A stretch of 14,750 bases of DNA from JBBRSC01 sp038245795. Its GTDB lineage: Bacteria; Actinomycetota; Acidimicrobiia; Acidimicrobiales; Microtrichaceae. Of this stretch, positions 1 through 6,560 are shown one piece after another. The position numbers and the translations under genes are program-made. Location: contig JBBRSC010000055.1 in the NCBI GenBank assembly GCA_038245795.1, positions 1 to 14,750 on the forward strand. Direction: 5' to 3'. A model generated the notes under the pieces. It saw nothing but the letters and a program-made list of their open reading frames with translations, was not told the origin of the DNA and did no database searches. Position 1 is the stretch's first letter. Each line of letters begins with the position of its first letter.

Positions 1-961
1 TATGCTGCCTCGGGTACTTGAACTTCGGCTCAGCCGGCACGCCGCCGTAGCTCAGCGAATGCCGCACCGTATTCCGGAAGTCCAACGCCCCTTTGCGTCC
101 ATGGCGGCGCTTTCGTGCCAGCCGCACGGCCAGCTTTCTCGTCAGCGGGTAGATCGCCTGGCGGAGGAGCTTCATCTCATCACGGCTGGCATGCATGAAG
201 TCGATGTCTTCCGGCAATGGCTTCCGCAGTGTTTTCGCCATCGCCTCGACACCACGATCGGCCACGAGGCGACGCCGGATCTCCGACTCGATCTCCTTCT
301 TCAGCTGATCGATCCGATGCTCGTACTCGTCGTGTTCGAGTCGCTCCTCGAGCGGAGTCAGAGCATCCGGCGAATCCTGGCGGGCTTGGCCCATCAGCCG
401 CTCCATCACCGAATCGAGATCCAGATTCCGCAGGGTCCGATACAGGTAGTAGGTGCCACCCACCGGCCGGCCAGGTTCCATTCCGGCAAACCGCTTGACC
501 GACTGCCGGGCCACGGCCCGCATCATCGAGTCATCGCCGCGCATGAGCGACTGGTAGAGCATCTCCGCCAGCTCTTCAGGGCTCAGCTGATCTCCGCCGC
601 CTGCGCCGTTGTTCTCGCCATCGCCCTGGCCCTGCATCTGCTCCAACTCGTCGAGCAGTTCCTGAGGCAACTCAGCGAGCCCCTCGCCATTGAGCGCGTA
701 CTCCCGACCTCGCAACGAGAAGTACACCTCGAAGACCGTCTCGAAACTCCGCCAGTGCGCATTGTTCTTGACCAGCGTGGCGGCCAACGCGTACTTGAAC
801 GCCGATCGATCCTCCAACGGGATGTGGGTGATCGCCTCCATTGCATCGAGATGCTCGGTGAGACTCACCGGCAACCCGGCCTGGCGGAGTTCCGCAATGA
901 ACCCAGCCAACAACTCGAGGATCGGTTCCCCGATCGCCACGTCAGCGTGGGTATCGGTCAT
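1..961 (-). CDS. CoxE-like VWA-domain protein, partner of MoxR ATPase (3' part cut by window edge)
   Basis: The reading frame opens at the ATG that overlaps the stop of the MoxR gene (ATGA) and stays open to the left edge, giving 320 visible residues that begin MTDTHADVAIGEPILELLAG. The N-terminal part (about 1-120) is helical and resembles CoxE-like proteins. It is followed by an acidic, Gly/Gln-rich linker near 125-150 (ELEQMQGQGDGENNGAGGG). The last 35 or so residues contain RKGALDFRNTVRHSLSYGGV, the stretch that normally comes just before the VWA domain in this family. The VWA domain with its metal site is therefore expected outside the window and is not seen here. CoxE/VWA proteins act with MoxR AAA+ ATPases as chaperone-like machines that load metal or mature target enzymes. 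No carbon monoxide dehydrogenase or other client gene is visible, so the target is unknown. Family assignment is firm; role is inferred. Confidence 0.85.
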   Translation of the reverse strand, partial: MTDTHADVAIGEPILELLAGFIAELRQAGLPVSLTEHLDAMEAITHIPLEDRSAFKYALAATLVKNNAHWRSFETVFEVYFSLRGREYALNGEGLAELPQELLDELEQMQGQGDGENNGAGGGDQLSPEELAEMLYQSLMRGDDSMMRAVARQSVKRFAGMEPGRPVGGTYYLYRTLRNLDLDSVMERLMGQARQDSPDALTPLEERLEHDEYEHRIDQLKKEIESEIRRRLVADRGVEAMAKTLRKPLPEDIDFMHASRDEMKLLRQAIYPLTRKLAVRLARKRRHGRKGALDFRNTVRHSLSYGGVPAEPKFKYPRQH

Positions 962-1878
962 CCCAGGCCGGCCTTGCTGACCGCGGACGACTCGGTCGAG
1001 AACTCCTTGACGGCTTTGACGATATCGGTCTGATACTTCAGCAGGATGTTGATGGTGGAAGTGGCCACCTCGGCGTCGACCTTGCCGATACCCAGGAGGA
1101 CCAGCGTCCGAGCCCAGTCGATGGTTTCGGAGACCGACGGGCTCTTCTTCAGTTCGAGCTGGCGGATCGATCGCACGATCCGAGCCACCTGGTCGGCGAG
1201 CGACTCCGTGATCCCCGGAACCTTCGTCAGCACGATTTGTCGTTCGCGATCCATGTCCGGATAGTCGATGTGTAGAAACAGACACCGACGCTTCAACGCC
1301 TCGGACAGCTCGCGCGTGTTGTTCGACGTGAGGAACACCATCGGGATCTGGCGGGCTTCGATCGTGCCCAACTCCGGAATCGACACCTGGTAGTCCGAGA
1401 GGATCTCAAGGAGCAGCGCTTCGGTCTCGACCTCGACCCGATCGACCTCGTCAATCAGCAACACGACTGGATCTTCGGCACGAATGGCCTCGAGCAGCGG
1501 GCGCTCCAGCAGGAAGTCGTTCGAGAAGATGTCCTCCTCGATCTGGTCCCAGTTGCCCTCCCCATCGGACTTCGACGCCTGGATCCGGAGGAGCTGCTTC
1601 TTGTAGTTCCATTCGTAGAGCGCCTTCGATTCGTCGAGCCCCTCGTAGCACTGGAGACGGATCAGGCGGGCGCCCGCAATCTCGGCCACAGACTTCGCCA
1701 ATTGCGTCTTCCCGGTGCCCGCTGGCCCCTCAACAAGAATCGGCTTTCCCAGACGATCTGCCAGGTAGACGACCCCGGCGATGCTGTCGTCAGACAGGTA
1801 GTCGACCTTGGAGAGGCGCTGGCGCACGTCGTCGACGGAATCGAATCGAAAGGCCGAGGCATCGGTTTCAGTAGCCAT
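958..1878 (-). CDS. MoxR-family AAA+ ATPase (CoxD-like)
   Basis: This is a 306-residue cytoplasmic AAA+ ATPase, a usual length for MoxR/CoxD proteins. The Walker A motif GPAGTGKT lies at residues 51-58 and Walker B VVLLIDEVDRVE around 138-149 (D143, E144). A sensor-1 segment FLTSNNTRELSEALKRRC follows. MoxR ATPases power maturation of partner proteins, normally with a VWA protein encoded next door, and that partner follows here with a 4-base ATGA overlap. I chose the ATG at 1878 because a -10-like TAGCCT ends exactly six bases upstream, the spacing seen at every other operon head in this window. An in-frame GTG two codons earlier (1884) has a GAGG 11 bases upstream and cannot be excluded. The divergent neighbour is the VanX-like gene. 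The client protein is not identifiable from this window. Confidence 0.92.
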   Translation of the reverse strand: MATETDASAFRFDSVDDVRQRLSKVDYLSDDSIAGVVYLADRLGKPILVEGPAGTGKTQLAKSVAEIAGARLIRLQCYEGLDESKALYEWNYKKQLLRIQASKSDGEGNWDQIEEDIFSNDFLLERPLLEAIRAEDPVVLLIDEVDRVEVETEALLLEILSDYQVSIPELGTIEARQIPMVFLTSNNTRELSEALKRRCLFLHIDYPDMDRERQIVLTKVPGITESLADQVARIVRSIRQLELKKSPSVSETIDWARTLVLLGIGKVDAEVATSTINILLKYQTDIVKAVKEFSTESSAVSKAGLG

Positions 1879-1884
1879 CGGCAC

Positions 1885-1890
1885 AGGCTA
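1885..1890 (-). promoter_or_regulatory. Putative leaderless promoter -10 box of the MoxR/CoxE operon
   Basis: TAGCCT on the minus strand, followed by six bases (GTGCCG) and the ATG at 1878. A TTGACC that could serve as a -35 element lies 19 bases upstream (minus-strand 1915-1910) and forms one arm of a palindrome. The transcript would begin at or next to the start codon. This is inferred from sequence pattern only. Confidence 0.5.
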
Positions 1891-1899
1891 CCGATCCTC

Positions 1900-1915
1900 T
1901 TGACCGGGTGGTCAA
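1900..1915. promoter_or_regulatory. Perfect inverted repeat TTGACC-N4-GGTCAA, candidate operator
   Basis: TTGACCGGGTGGTCAA is a palindrome with 6-bp arms and a 4-bp centre. It lies in the 77-bp space between the divergent MoxR and VanX-leader starts. One arm coincides with the best -35 candidate for the MoxR promoter, so a bound dimeric regulator could block that promoter. No regulator gene is adjacent. It could be chance in GC-rich DNA. Confidence 0.35.
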
Positions 1916-1943
1916 TCGATATCGGCGTGAACCAACGCTCCGG

Positions 1944-1949
1944 TATGGT
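1944..1949 (+). promoter_or_regulatory. Putative leaderless promoter -10 box upstream of the VanX leader ORF
   Basis: TATGGT is followed by six bases (GACCCC) and the GTG at 1956, the same geometry as the other unit heads in this window. No convincing -35 is visible. It implies that transcription starts at the leader ORF, not at the VanX ATG at 2003, which would have a 47-base 5' region. Confidence 0.45.
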
Positions 1950-1955
1950 GACCCC

Positions 1956-2006
1956 GTGTCTGGCACTCTCGGGGAACTCAGTTTCGTCGCTGCCGATCGC
2001 CCATGA
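1956..2006 (+). CDS. Putative 16-codon leader ORF coupled to the VanX-like gene
   Basis: GTG at 1956 opens a frame encoding MSGTLGELSFVAADRP that ends at TGA 2004-2006, overlapping the ATG (2003-2005) of the next gene in an ATGA junction. The start sits six bases after a TATGGT box. The downstream ATG has no visible Shine-Dalgarno sequence, so translation of the dipeptidase gene may depend on ribosomes finishing this short ORF. The peptide is not rich in any one amino acid, so a classical attenuator is not indicated. Alternatively it may be non-functional, with the downstream ATG read directly from a longer leader. The arrangement is seen in the sequence; translation is an inference. Confidence 0.4.
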   Translation: MSGTLGELSFVAADRP

Positions 2007-2770
2007 CCGAGTCCCGCTACGACCATCTGTCCGTCGAACCATCGGCCATCGGGGCACCATCGCAGCCCACTGAACCAGCAATACATCCCGACAGACGAGG
2101 CAGCGCCGAGTCCGCCACGACGGTGAGCGACAACGGCGATCCGCTCGTACCAGTCACCCCGGCCACGGCACCTGGGATCGTCTGCGTCAATGCCTACGCC
2201 GCCACCGGATGGGCCGGGACCTCCGACACGGTGTGGCTCCGTTCGGCAACGCTTGAGCATCTCCACAGCGCTGCCGCACGCCTGCCGATGGGCCTCGGCT
2301 TGGCGATTTTCGACGGTTGGCGATCGATCACCACGATCCGCTCGCTGTACGACCACTTCTACGGGCCAGGATCGACCCTCGAGCCTGGGTTCCTCGCCGA
2401 TCCCGATGACGACACGATCATCCCGCCTCACCTCACAGGTGGGGCCGTCGACGTGACGCTCACCTGGCGGGGCCAACCGCTCTCGCTCGGGACCGCCTTC
2501 GACGACTTCACCCCCCGGGCACATCTCCGATCGCTCGAGGAGCGAACCTGTGAGCTCGGAGAGCAACCCCATGAGCTCGGAGAGCGAACCTGCGAGCCTG
2601 ACCGGTCCCTTCGACGACTGCTCTACCGAGTGATGACCAACGCCGGCTTCGCGCCCTTTGATCTGGAGTGGTGGCACTACTCCTGGGGCGACCAGGACTG
2701 GTCCGACTGGACTGGCTCCAGCCCGGCGATCTACGGCTCCGCACAACCAGCAACTCGTGAGCGAACCTGA
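2003..2770 (+). CDS. VanX/DdpX-type D-alanyl-D-alanine dipeptidase (peptidase family M15D)
   Basis: The 255-residue product carries the VanX active-site set in order: FDGWRS with Arg107 (the VanX Arg71 position), PPHLTGGAVD with zinc ligands His143 and Asp150 (same seven-residue spacing as VanX His116/Asp123), and EWWHYSWGD with Glu222 as catalytic base and His225 as third zinc ligand. The family hydrolyses free D-Ala-D-Ala, either in vancomycin resistance or in peptidoglycan-fragment recycling. No vanH, vanA/ddl or VanRS genes are nearby, so recycling or another dipeptide substrate is more likely than resistance. The first 55 or so residues are low-complexity and not part of the family; no clear signal peptide is seen, so it is probably cytoplasmic. 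A 21-bp tandem repeat adds 21 residues (about 180-200) before the final helix, and the last codons ERT-stop repeat the same motif. It converges on proA with 14 bases between stops. Confidence 0.85.
   Translation: MTESRYDHLSVEPSAIGAPSQPTEPAIHPDRRGSAESATTVSDNGDPLVPVTPATAPGIVCVNAYAATGWAGTSDTVWLRSATLEHLHSAAARLPMGLGLAIFDGWRSITTIRSLYDHFYGPGSTLEPGFLADPDDDTIIPPHLTGGAVDVTLTWRGQPLSLGTAFDDFTPRAHLRSLEERTCELGEQPHELGERTCEPDRSLRRLLYRVMTNAGFAPFDLEWWHYSWGDQDWSDWTGSSPAIYGSAQPATRERT
2540..2602 (+). repeat. Three 21-bp direct repeats inside the VanX-like gene
   Basis: Units at 2540-2560, 2561-2581 and 2582-2602, each in frame (7 codons), encode ERTCELG, EQPHELG and ERTCEPD. Units 1 and 3 share GAGCGAACCTG; units 1 and 2 share TGAGCTCGGA. 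The word GAGCGAACCTGAGC recurs at 2759-2772, over the stop codon of the gene. The repeat falls in a linker between conserved regions, where extra residues are most easily tolerated. Confidence 0.85.
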
Positions 2771-2784
2771 GCCGCCCGGTCCGG

Positions 2785-4041
2785 TCAACCCCGGATCTGG
2801 CCCGTCCCCCGCACGACGTATTTCGCCGTGGTCAGTTCACGCAACCCCATCGGTCCTCGGGCATGCAGCTTCTGAGTACTGATGCCGATCTCGGCACCGA
2901 AGCCGAATTCTTCGCCGTCGACGAAACGCGTCGACGCATTTACCAGCACCGCTGCGGCGTCCACTTCGGCACAGAATCGGTCGGCGCTCGTGACGTCGTT
3001 GGTGATGATCGCCTCGGAATGACCGGTCCCCGTTGTGTTGATGTGGGCAATCGCCTCATTCAGCGAGTCAACCACCCGGATCGAGATCTTCAGGTCGAGG
3101 AACTCTCGCGAATAGTCGCCGTCGGTGGCCGGGCCGCAGCGCGCTATGGCGTTCACAGCGCGCTCGTCGCCGACCAGTTCCACGCCATCGAGCGCACCGT
3201 CGACACGCGCGGCAAAGGCTGGCCACACCGCCGCATGGACCACGAGCGACTCCAGCGCGTTGCAGACGGACGAACGTTGCATCTTCCCGTTGACCAAAAT
3301 CGACTCAGCCATGGCGAGATCGGCTGACTCATCGACGTACAGATGGCAGTTGCCGTCCCCGTCGATGATGAACGGCACCGATGCGTGCTCTTTGATCGAC
3401 GCAATCAGCGACGCTCCGCCACGCGGAATCAGACAATCGATGATGCCGTCAAGCTGCATGAAGCGAACCGCCGCCTCCCGACTGACGTCGTCCACGAGCA
3501 CCACCGAATCCTCCGGCAACCCGGATTTACCGATCGCCTCACGGAGTACCGCGCAGATCGCGATGTTCGACGTGATAGCACCCGACGAACCACGCAGGAA
3601 CGCCACATTGCCACTCTTCAGGCAGAGCCCCGACGCATCGGACGTCACGTTCGGTCGGTTTTCATAGATGATGCCGACCACACCGAGCGGCACCCGTACC
3701 CGTGAGATACGCAGCCCGTTCGGCCGCACCCAGCCATCGAGCACCTCACCCACCGGATCGGCGAGCCCGGCGACCTGGCGAAGTCCACCCGCCATCGCGG
3801 CCACTTTGGCCTCGTTCAGCCGCAATCTGTCCACGACCGAAGCCGTTGCGCCGTTCGTTTCGGCGGCCGCGACATCTTGGGCATTGGCGCTGAGGATGTC
3901 CGCCGTCCGGAATTCGAGGAGGTCGGCGGCTGCGTGGAGCGCATCGTCCTTCTGGGCCGTTGACGCCGAGGCAACTGCCGTCGCGGCTGCCTTGGCGCGC
4001 CGACCGAGCTCGTCGATCGCAACCGGTTGAGTGGAGGTCAT
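2785..4041 (-). CDS. proA: Gamma-glutamyl phosphate reductase (glutamate-5-semialdehyde dehydrogenase)
   Basis: This is a cytoplasmic enzyme of 418 residues, the usual ProA length. It reduces gamma-glutamyl phosphate with NADPH to glutamate 5-semialdehyde, the second step of proline synthesis. Visible signatures are GIIYENRPNVTSDASGLCLK (about 123-142), the nucleophile-bearing NGKMQRSSVCNALESLVVH with Cys260, and the C-terminal GAEIGISTQKLHARGPMGL (about 382-400). The ATG at 4041 is preferred: it lies six bases after a TACGAT box and gives the family N-terminus. An in-frame ATG at 4068 would add nine residues (MPDRRYDSS) of no family character. The partner gene proB lies 7.7 kb away on the same strand, separated by the opposite-strand six-gene block, so proA is transcribed alone. 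The spacing and divergent promoter put it back-to-back with the CbxX-type ATPase gene. Confidence 0.97.
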   Translation of the reverse strand: MTSTQPVAIDELGRRAKAAATAVASASTAQKDDALHAAADLLEFRTADILSANAQDVAAAETNGATASVVDRLRLNEAKVAAMAGGLRQVAGLADPVGEVLDGWVRPNGLRISRVRVPLGVVGIIYENRPNVTSDASGLCLKSGNVAFLRGSSGAITSNIAICAVLREAIGKSGLPEDSVVLVDDVSREAAVRFMQLDGIIDCLIPRGGASLIASIKEHASVPFIIDGDGNCHLYVDESADLAMAESILVNGKMQRSSVCNALESLVVHAAVWPAFAARVDGALDGVELVGDERAVNAIARCGPATDGDYSREFLDLKISIRVVDSLNEAIAHINTTGTGHSEAIITNDVTSADRFCAEVDAAAVLVNASTRFVDGEEFGFGAEIGISTQKLHARGPMGLRELTTAKYVVRGTGQIRG

Positions 4042-4047
4042 CGAAGA

Positions 4048-4053
4048 ATCGTA
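4048..4053 (-). promoter_or_regulatory. Putative leaderless promoter -10 box of proA
   Basis: TACGAT on the minus strand, then TCTTCG, then the ATG at 4041. It shares the 58-bp divergent region with the ATPase operon promoter. A perfect 10-bp palindrome GACCCGGGTC (4072-4081) lies between the two -10 boxes, near the proA -35 position. Confidence 0.5.
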
Positions 4054-4087
4054 CCGCCGGTCCGGCATTGTGACCCGGGTCGCCCGG

Positions 4088-4093
4088 TAGATT
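4088..4093 (+). promoter_or_regulatory. Putative leaderless promoter -10 box of the six-gene block
   Basis: TAGATT, then CACAAC, then the GTG at 4100. The arrangement matches the other unit heads. No strong -35 is visible. The next four genes overlap or nearly abut, so this is the likely main promoter for 4100-10779. Confidence 0.5.
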
Positions 4094-4099
4094 CACAAC

Positions 4100-5530
4100 G
4101 TGTCCCGAGCCGATCTGATCCGCGACGCTGTCAACGCGTTCGTAGAGGACGTTGCGTCGGCCCTCGATGCCACAGTGCTCGGGATGGATCTCGCGGCCGT
4201 GGACCATCGCCCGATCGCCATCAACGAGGCGTTCCAGATCACGTGCGGGTTCATCGATGCCGATCATCGCCATACCGACGCCGAACTCGAAGCGCTCATT
4301 GCGACCTTCGGTCCGTTGCTCACCGAATGCGCCGATGGCGATTCCCATCTCTCCGCCGCGACCCCGGCAACCCTCCGAAATACGTCCCTCGTGACGGCCG
4401 GGTCGATCTTCGTGGCCACCCCCGCGCCGCTCTTTCAACTCCTGGCTGATCACGACCGCTCCAATGGAACCGTGCTCGGCTCCATCTACTACCAGCGGGC
4501 CCTCGACATCGCTCATGGCGTCATTGCCATTGACGAGGTCGCTGCCCAGGATGAACTCGCCGCCATCAGCCGCTATCGATCGATGATGCTCGCCGAGCTG
4601 GCCAGCGACGGAACCAGGAGGTCGACGCCCAGCCCGGCAGCGGCTGGAGCGTCGGCCACCGTTGCCGTTGCTGTCCCGGCGGTGCCTGCCGAAGCAGTGG
4701 TGCGCCCCATCGAGGAGCTCCTGGCTGAACTCGACGCGCTGGTCGGGCTGGCCGCCGTCAAAGCCGAAGTTCGCTTGCTGGCGGACCTCCTGCGCGTCCA
4801 ACAGCTTCGCCGGGAACACGATCTTCCCGTCGTGGACACCAGCCTTCATCTGATCTTCGTGGGGAATCCAGGAACCGGCAAGACCTCGGTAGCCCGCCTC
4901 CTGGCGCAGATCCTCCACAGCCTTGATGTCCTGGCGACCGGTCAGCTCATCGAAACCGACCGCAGCGGGATGGTGGCCGGCTTCGTTGGGCAGACCGCCC
5001 CGCTCGTCACCAAACGCTTCGACGAAGCTGACGGTGGCATGTTGTTCATCGACGAGGCGTATGCACTAGCGCGGGGTGGCGCCAACGACTTCGGTCGCGA
5101 GGCCATCGACACGATGGTGAAGCTGATGGAGGACCGTCGGGATCGGGTCGTGGTCGTCGTCGCCGGCTATCCCGCCGACATGGCCATCTTCATCGACGCC
5201 AATCCCGGCCTGAGCAGCCGCTTTACGCGAACCCTGAACTTTCCTGACTACTCCGGTGACGAACTGGTCACGATTTTTCAGCGCATCGCCGAACCCCAGC
5301 GCTATCACCTCGATCAGGCAGCAACCGACGATCTGGCGCGCATGCTGGTCGACGTCCCGCGAAACGTCGGGTTCGGGAACGGCCGTTACGTCAGGAACCT
5401 GTTCGAAGCCGCCATTGCGCATCAGGCGAGCCGCATCGTCCGCGACCAGCTGTCCAGCGAATCCGATCTTTGCACCCTGACGAGCGACGACCTGTCGGCG
5501 GCATCCGACAATCTCCGGGCGCCAGCGTGA
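4100..5530 (+). CDS. CbxX/CfxQ-type AAA+ ATPase with TerB-like N-terminal region
   Basis: The product has 476 residues. The C-terminal 270 or so are a CbxX/SpoVK-type AAA+ module: Walker A GNPGTGKT (255-262), an aromatic pore-loop segment SGMVAGFVGQT (289-299), Walker B MLFIDEAYAL (314-323; D318, E319), and arginine finger Arg374 in LSSRFTRTLNF. Relatives such as CbbX remodel protein partners by threading them through the ring. The N-terminal 165 or so residues are all-helical, with a pattern like a TerB fold (AFQITCGFIDADHRHTDAEL near 44-63) and a second similar stretch ending at ISRYRSMMLAEL. That assignment is an inference. An Ala/Val/Pro-rich linker (about 170-202) joins the halves. No signal peptide is present, so it is cytoplasmic. 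It heads the block, starts leaderless at GTG, and its stop overlaps the next start (GTGA). The partner is unknown; the neighbouring membrane proteins are candidates. Confidence 0.9.
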   Translation: MSRADLIRDAVNAFVEDVASALDATVLGMDLAAVDHRPIAINEAFQITCGFIDADHRHTDAELEALIATFGPLLTECADGDSHLSAATPATLRNTSLVTAGSIFVATPAPLFQLLADHDRSNGTVLGSIYYQRALDIAHGVIAIDEVAAQDELAAISRYRSMMLAELASDGTRRSTPSPAAAGASATVAVAVPAVPAEAVVRPIEELLAELDALVGLAAVKAEVRLLADLLRVQQLRREHDLPVVDTSLHLIFVGNPGTGKTSVARLLAQILHSLDVLATGQLIETDRSGMVAGFVGQTAPLVTKRFDEADGGMLFIDEAYALARGGANDFGREAIDTMVKLMEDRRDRVVVVVAGYPADMAIFIDANPGLSSRFTRTLNFPDYSGDELVTIFQRIAEPQRYHLDQAATDDLARMLVDVPRNVGFGNGRYVRNLFEAAIAHQASRIVRDQLSSESDLCTLTSDDLSAASDNLRAPA

Positions 5531-6531
5531 ACGGCAAGCGGGCCGGCGCCATCGTCATCGCACTGGTGCTCGTGCTCGGCGCGTTCTTCGTTCGTCGACA
5601 GATCGACGGCTCGTCCACCGCCACGCCGTCGGGACGGGATTCGTCGGCGCTGTCTGCCGTCTGCACCCCCGAGGCGGCAACTGCCTGTCAGGCAATGGGA
5701 CTCGGTGGCGTCAAGATCGAGCGACCCGGTGACACCGCAGCCCGGCTCGCGAAGGCCGGTGGCACGCTCGGGGCTGATCTCTGGGTCACACCGTCGTTCT
5801 GGCCAGCGATGGTCACCGAGCTCGCCCGACAGTCCGGCAACGACTCCCCGACCGCCCTCACCGCTTCGCCGGTCATCGCCCGATCGGCGTTGGCGTTCGT
5901 GACCCGCCGCGATCGGGCCCAGGCCCTCGCCGGATCATGCGCCGGTGTAGCCAACTGGGCGTGCATCACCACCAAGGCTGGGGACGCTTGGACCACGCTC
6001 GGCGGGCAAGCCAGTTGGGGGACGTTGACCATCGGGCTCGACAACATCTCGACCACCTCCGGCCTGATGGGTGTTTCCGCCGCGACCGTCGCCCATTTCG
6101 GGCGGAGCGATCTGGCCACCAATGACTTCGACGACGACGAGACCTTCGGTTCGGTACTGACGAAGCTTGCATCATCGGCGCCGACATCGACCGCTGGTGG
6201 CACCACACCGCTCGAGCGCTACCTCCGGATTCCAGCCACCGCCTCGTCAGTCATCGAGATCGACGCTGTTGCGCGACCGGCAGTCGCTGCCAGCCGTGAC
6301 GTTGCCAGCATTGAACGGGGTGTGCCCACCACGCTCGCCGTCGCGGATCTCGTAATCGTCGGGCCGACCGCCGCCAACATCAACTCGATCGACCGGTCCC
6401 GATGGACCGCGGCGCTCGTTTCGGCCGGATGGTCCACCCCCAACGCCGCCGACCTCCCCGCCCCTTCCGGACTTCCCCCCGCCGGGGTCCTAGTGGCACT
6501 GACCACACGTTGGAAGCAGATCGCGCAATGA
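5527..6531 (+). CDS. Membrane-anchored protein with a substrate-binding (periplasmic-binding-protein type 2) fold
   Basis: The product has 334 residues, starting at the GTG that overlaps the upstream stop. The N-terminus MNGKRAGAIVIALVLVLGAF gives a short positive patch and one hydrophobic helix (about 7-22) with no lipobox, so it is a signal anchor or signal peptide. The body resembles bacterial extracellular solute-binding proteins: DLWVTPSFWPAMV, then SWGTLTIGLDNISTTSGL (163-180). The same W-G-x4-G-x2-N-x3-TSGL-like core occurs in the next gene's product at 193-210, so the two are probably paralogs. This one lacks the VWA domain. There is no ABC permease or ATPase gene in the window, so transport is not indicated; ligand sensing or an adaptor role outside the membrane is more likely. 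No ligand is suggested by the sequence. A start 57 bases upstream (5470) is unlikely because it would overlap the ATPase gene by 61 bases. Confidence 0.75.
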   Translation: MNGKRAGAIVIALVLVLGAFFVRRQIDGSSTATPSGRDSSALSAVCTPEAATACQAMGLGGVKIERPGDTAARLAKAGGTLGADLWVTPSFWPAMVTELARQSGNDSPTALTASPVIARSALAFVTRRDRAQALAGSCAGVANWACITTKAGDAWTTLGGQASWGTLTIGLDNISTTSGLMGVSAATVAHFGRSDLATNDFDDDETFGSVLTKLASSAPTSTAGGTTPLERYLRIPATASSVIEIDAVARPAVAASRDVASIERGVPTTLAVADLVIVGPTAANINSIDRSRWTAALVSAGWSTPNAADLPAPSGLPPAGVLVALTTRWKQIAQ

Positions 6532-6549
6532 TCGCGATCGGCAACTTCT

Positions 6550-6554
6550 AAGGA
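6550..6554 (+). promoter_or_regulatory. Ribosome binding site of the VWA lipoprotein gene
   Basis: AAGGA lies six bases before the ATG at 6561. It is the only textbook Shine-Dalgarno sequence I see in the block, and it stands at the only junction among genes 1-5 without a stop/start overlap (29-base gap). Confidence 0.7.
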
Positions 6555-6560
6555 ACGCTC

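Noticed and set aside
2..1033. Long plus-strand open frame (343 codons)
   Set aside because: It is antisense to the CoxE-like gene and the MoxR 3' end, whose products show clear family motifs; the plus-strand translation is Arg/His/Leu-rich with no recognisable domain.
2003..2770. Vancomycin-resistance cluster
   Set aside because: Only the dipeptidase is present; no vanH, D-Ala-D-Lac ligase or two-component genes are near, so resistance is not supported.
2771..2784. Search for a terminator between the convergent VanX-like and proA genes
   Set aside because: Only 14 bases separate the stops and I see no convincing stem-loop or T-run on either strand.
1868..2788. Minus-strand open frame of 306 codons opposite the VanX-like gene
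   Set aside because: It is antisense to a gene with a complete zinc-site motif set, and its translation is Gly/Arg-rich without domain features.
3746..4918. Minus-strand open frame of 390 codons
   Set aside because: It overlaps proA in another frame and runs antisense to the CbxX-type ATPase gene; long shadow frames are expected at this GC content.
6531..6540. Palindromic GATCGCGATC-type sequence between two operon genes
   Set aside because: GATCG words are very common throughout this window, and the site has no promoter or terminator features beside it.
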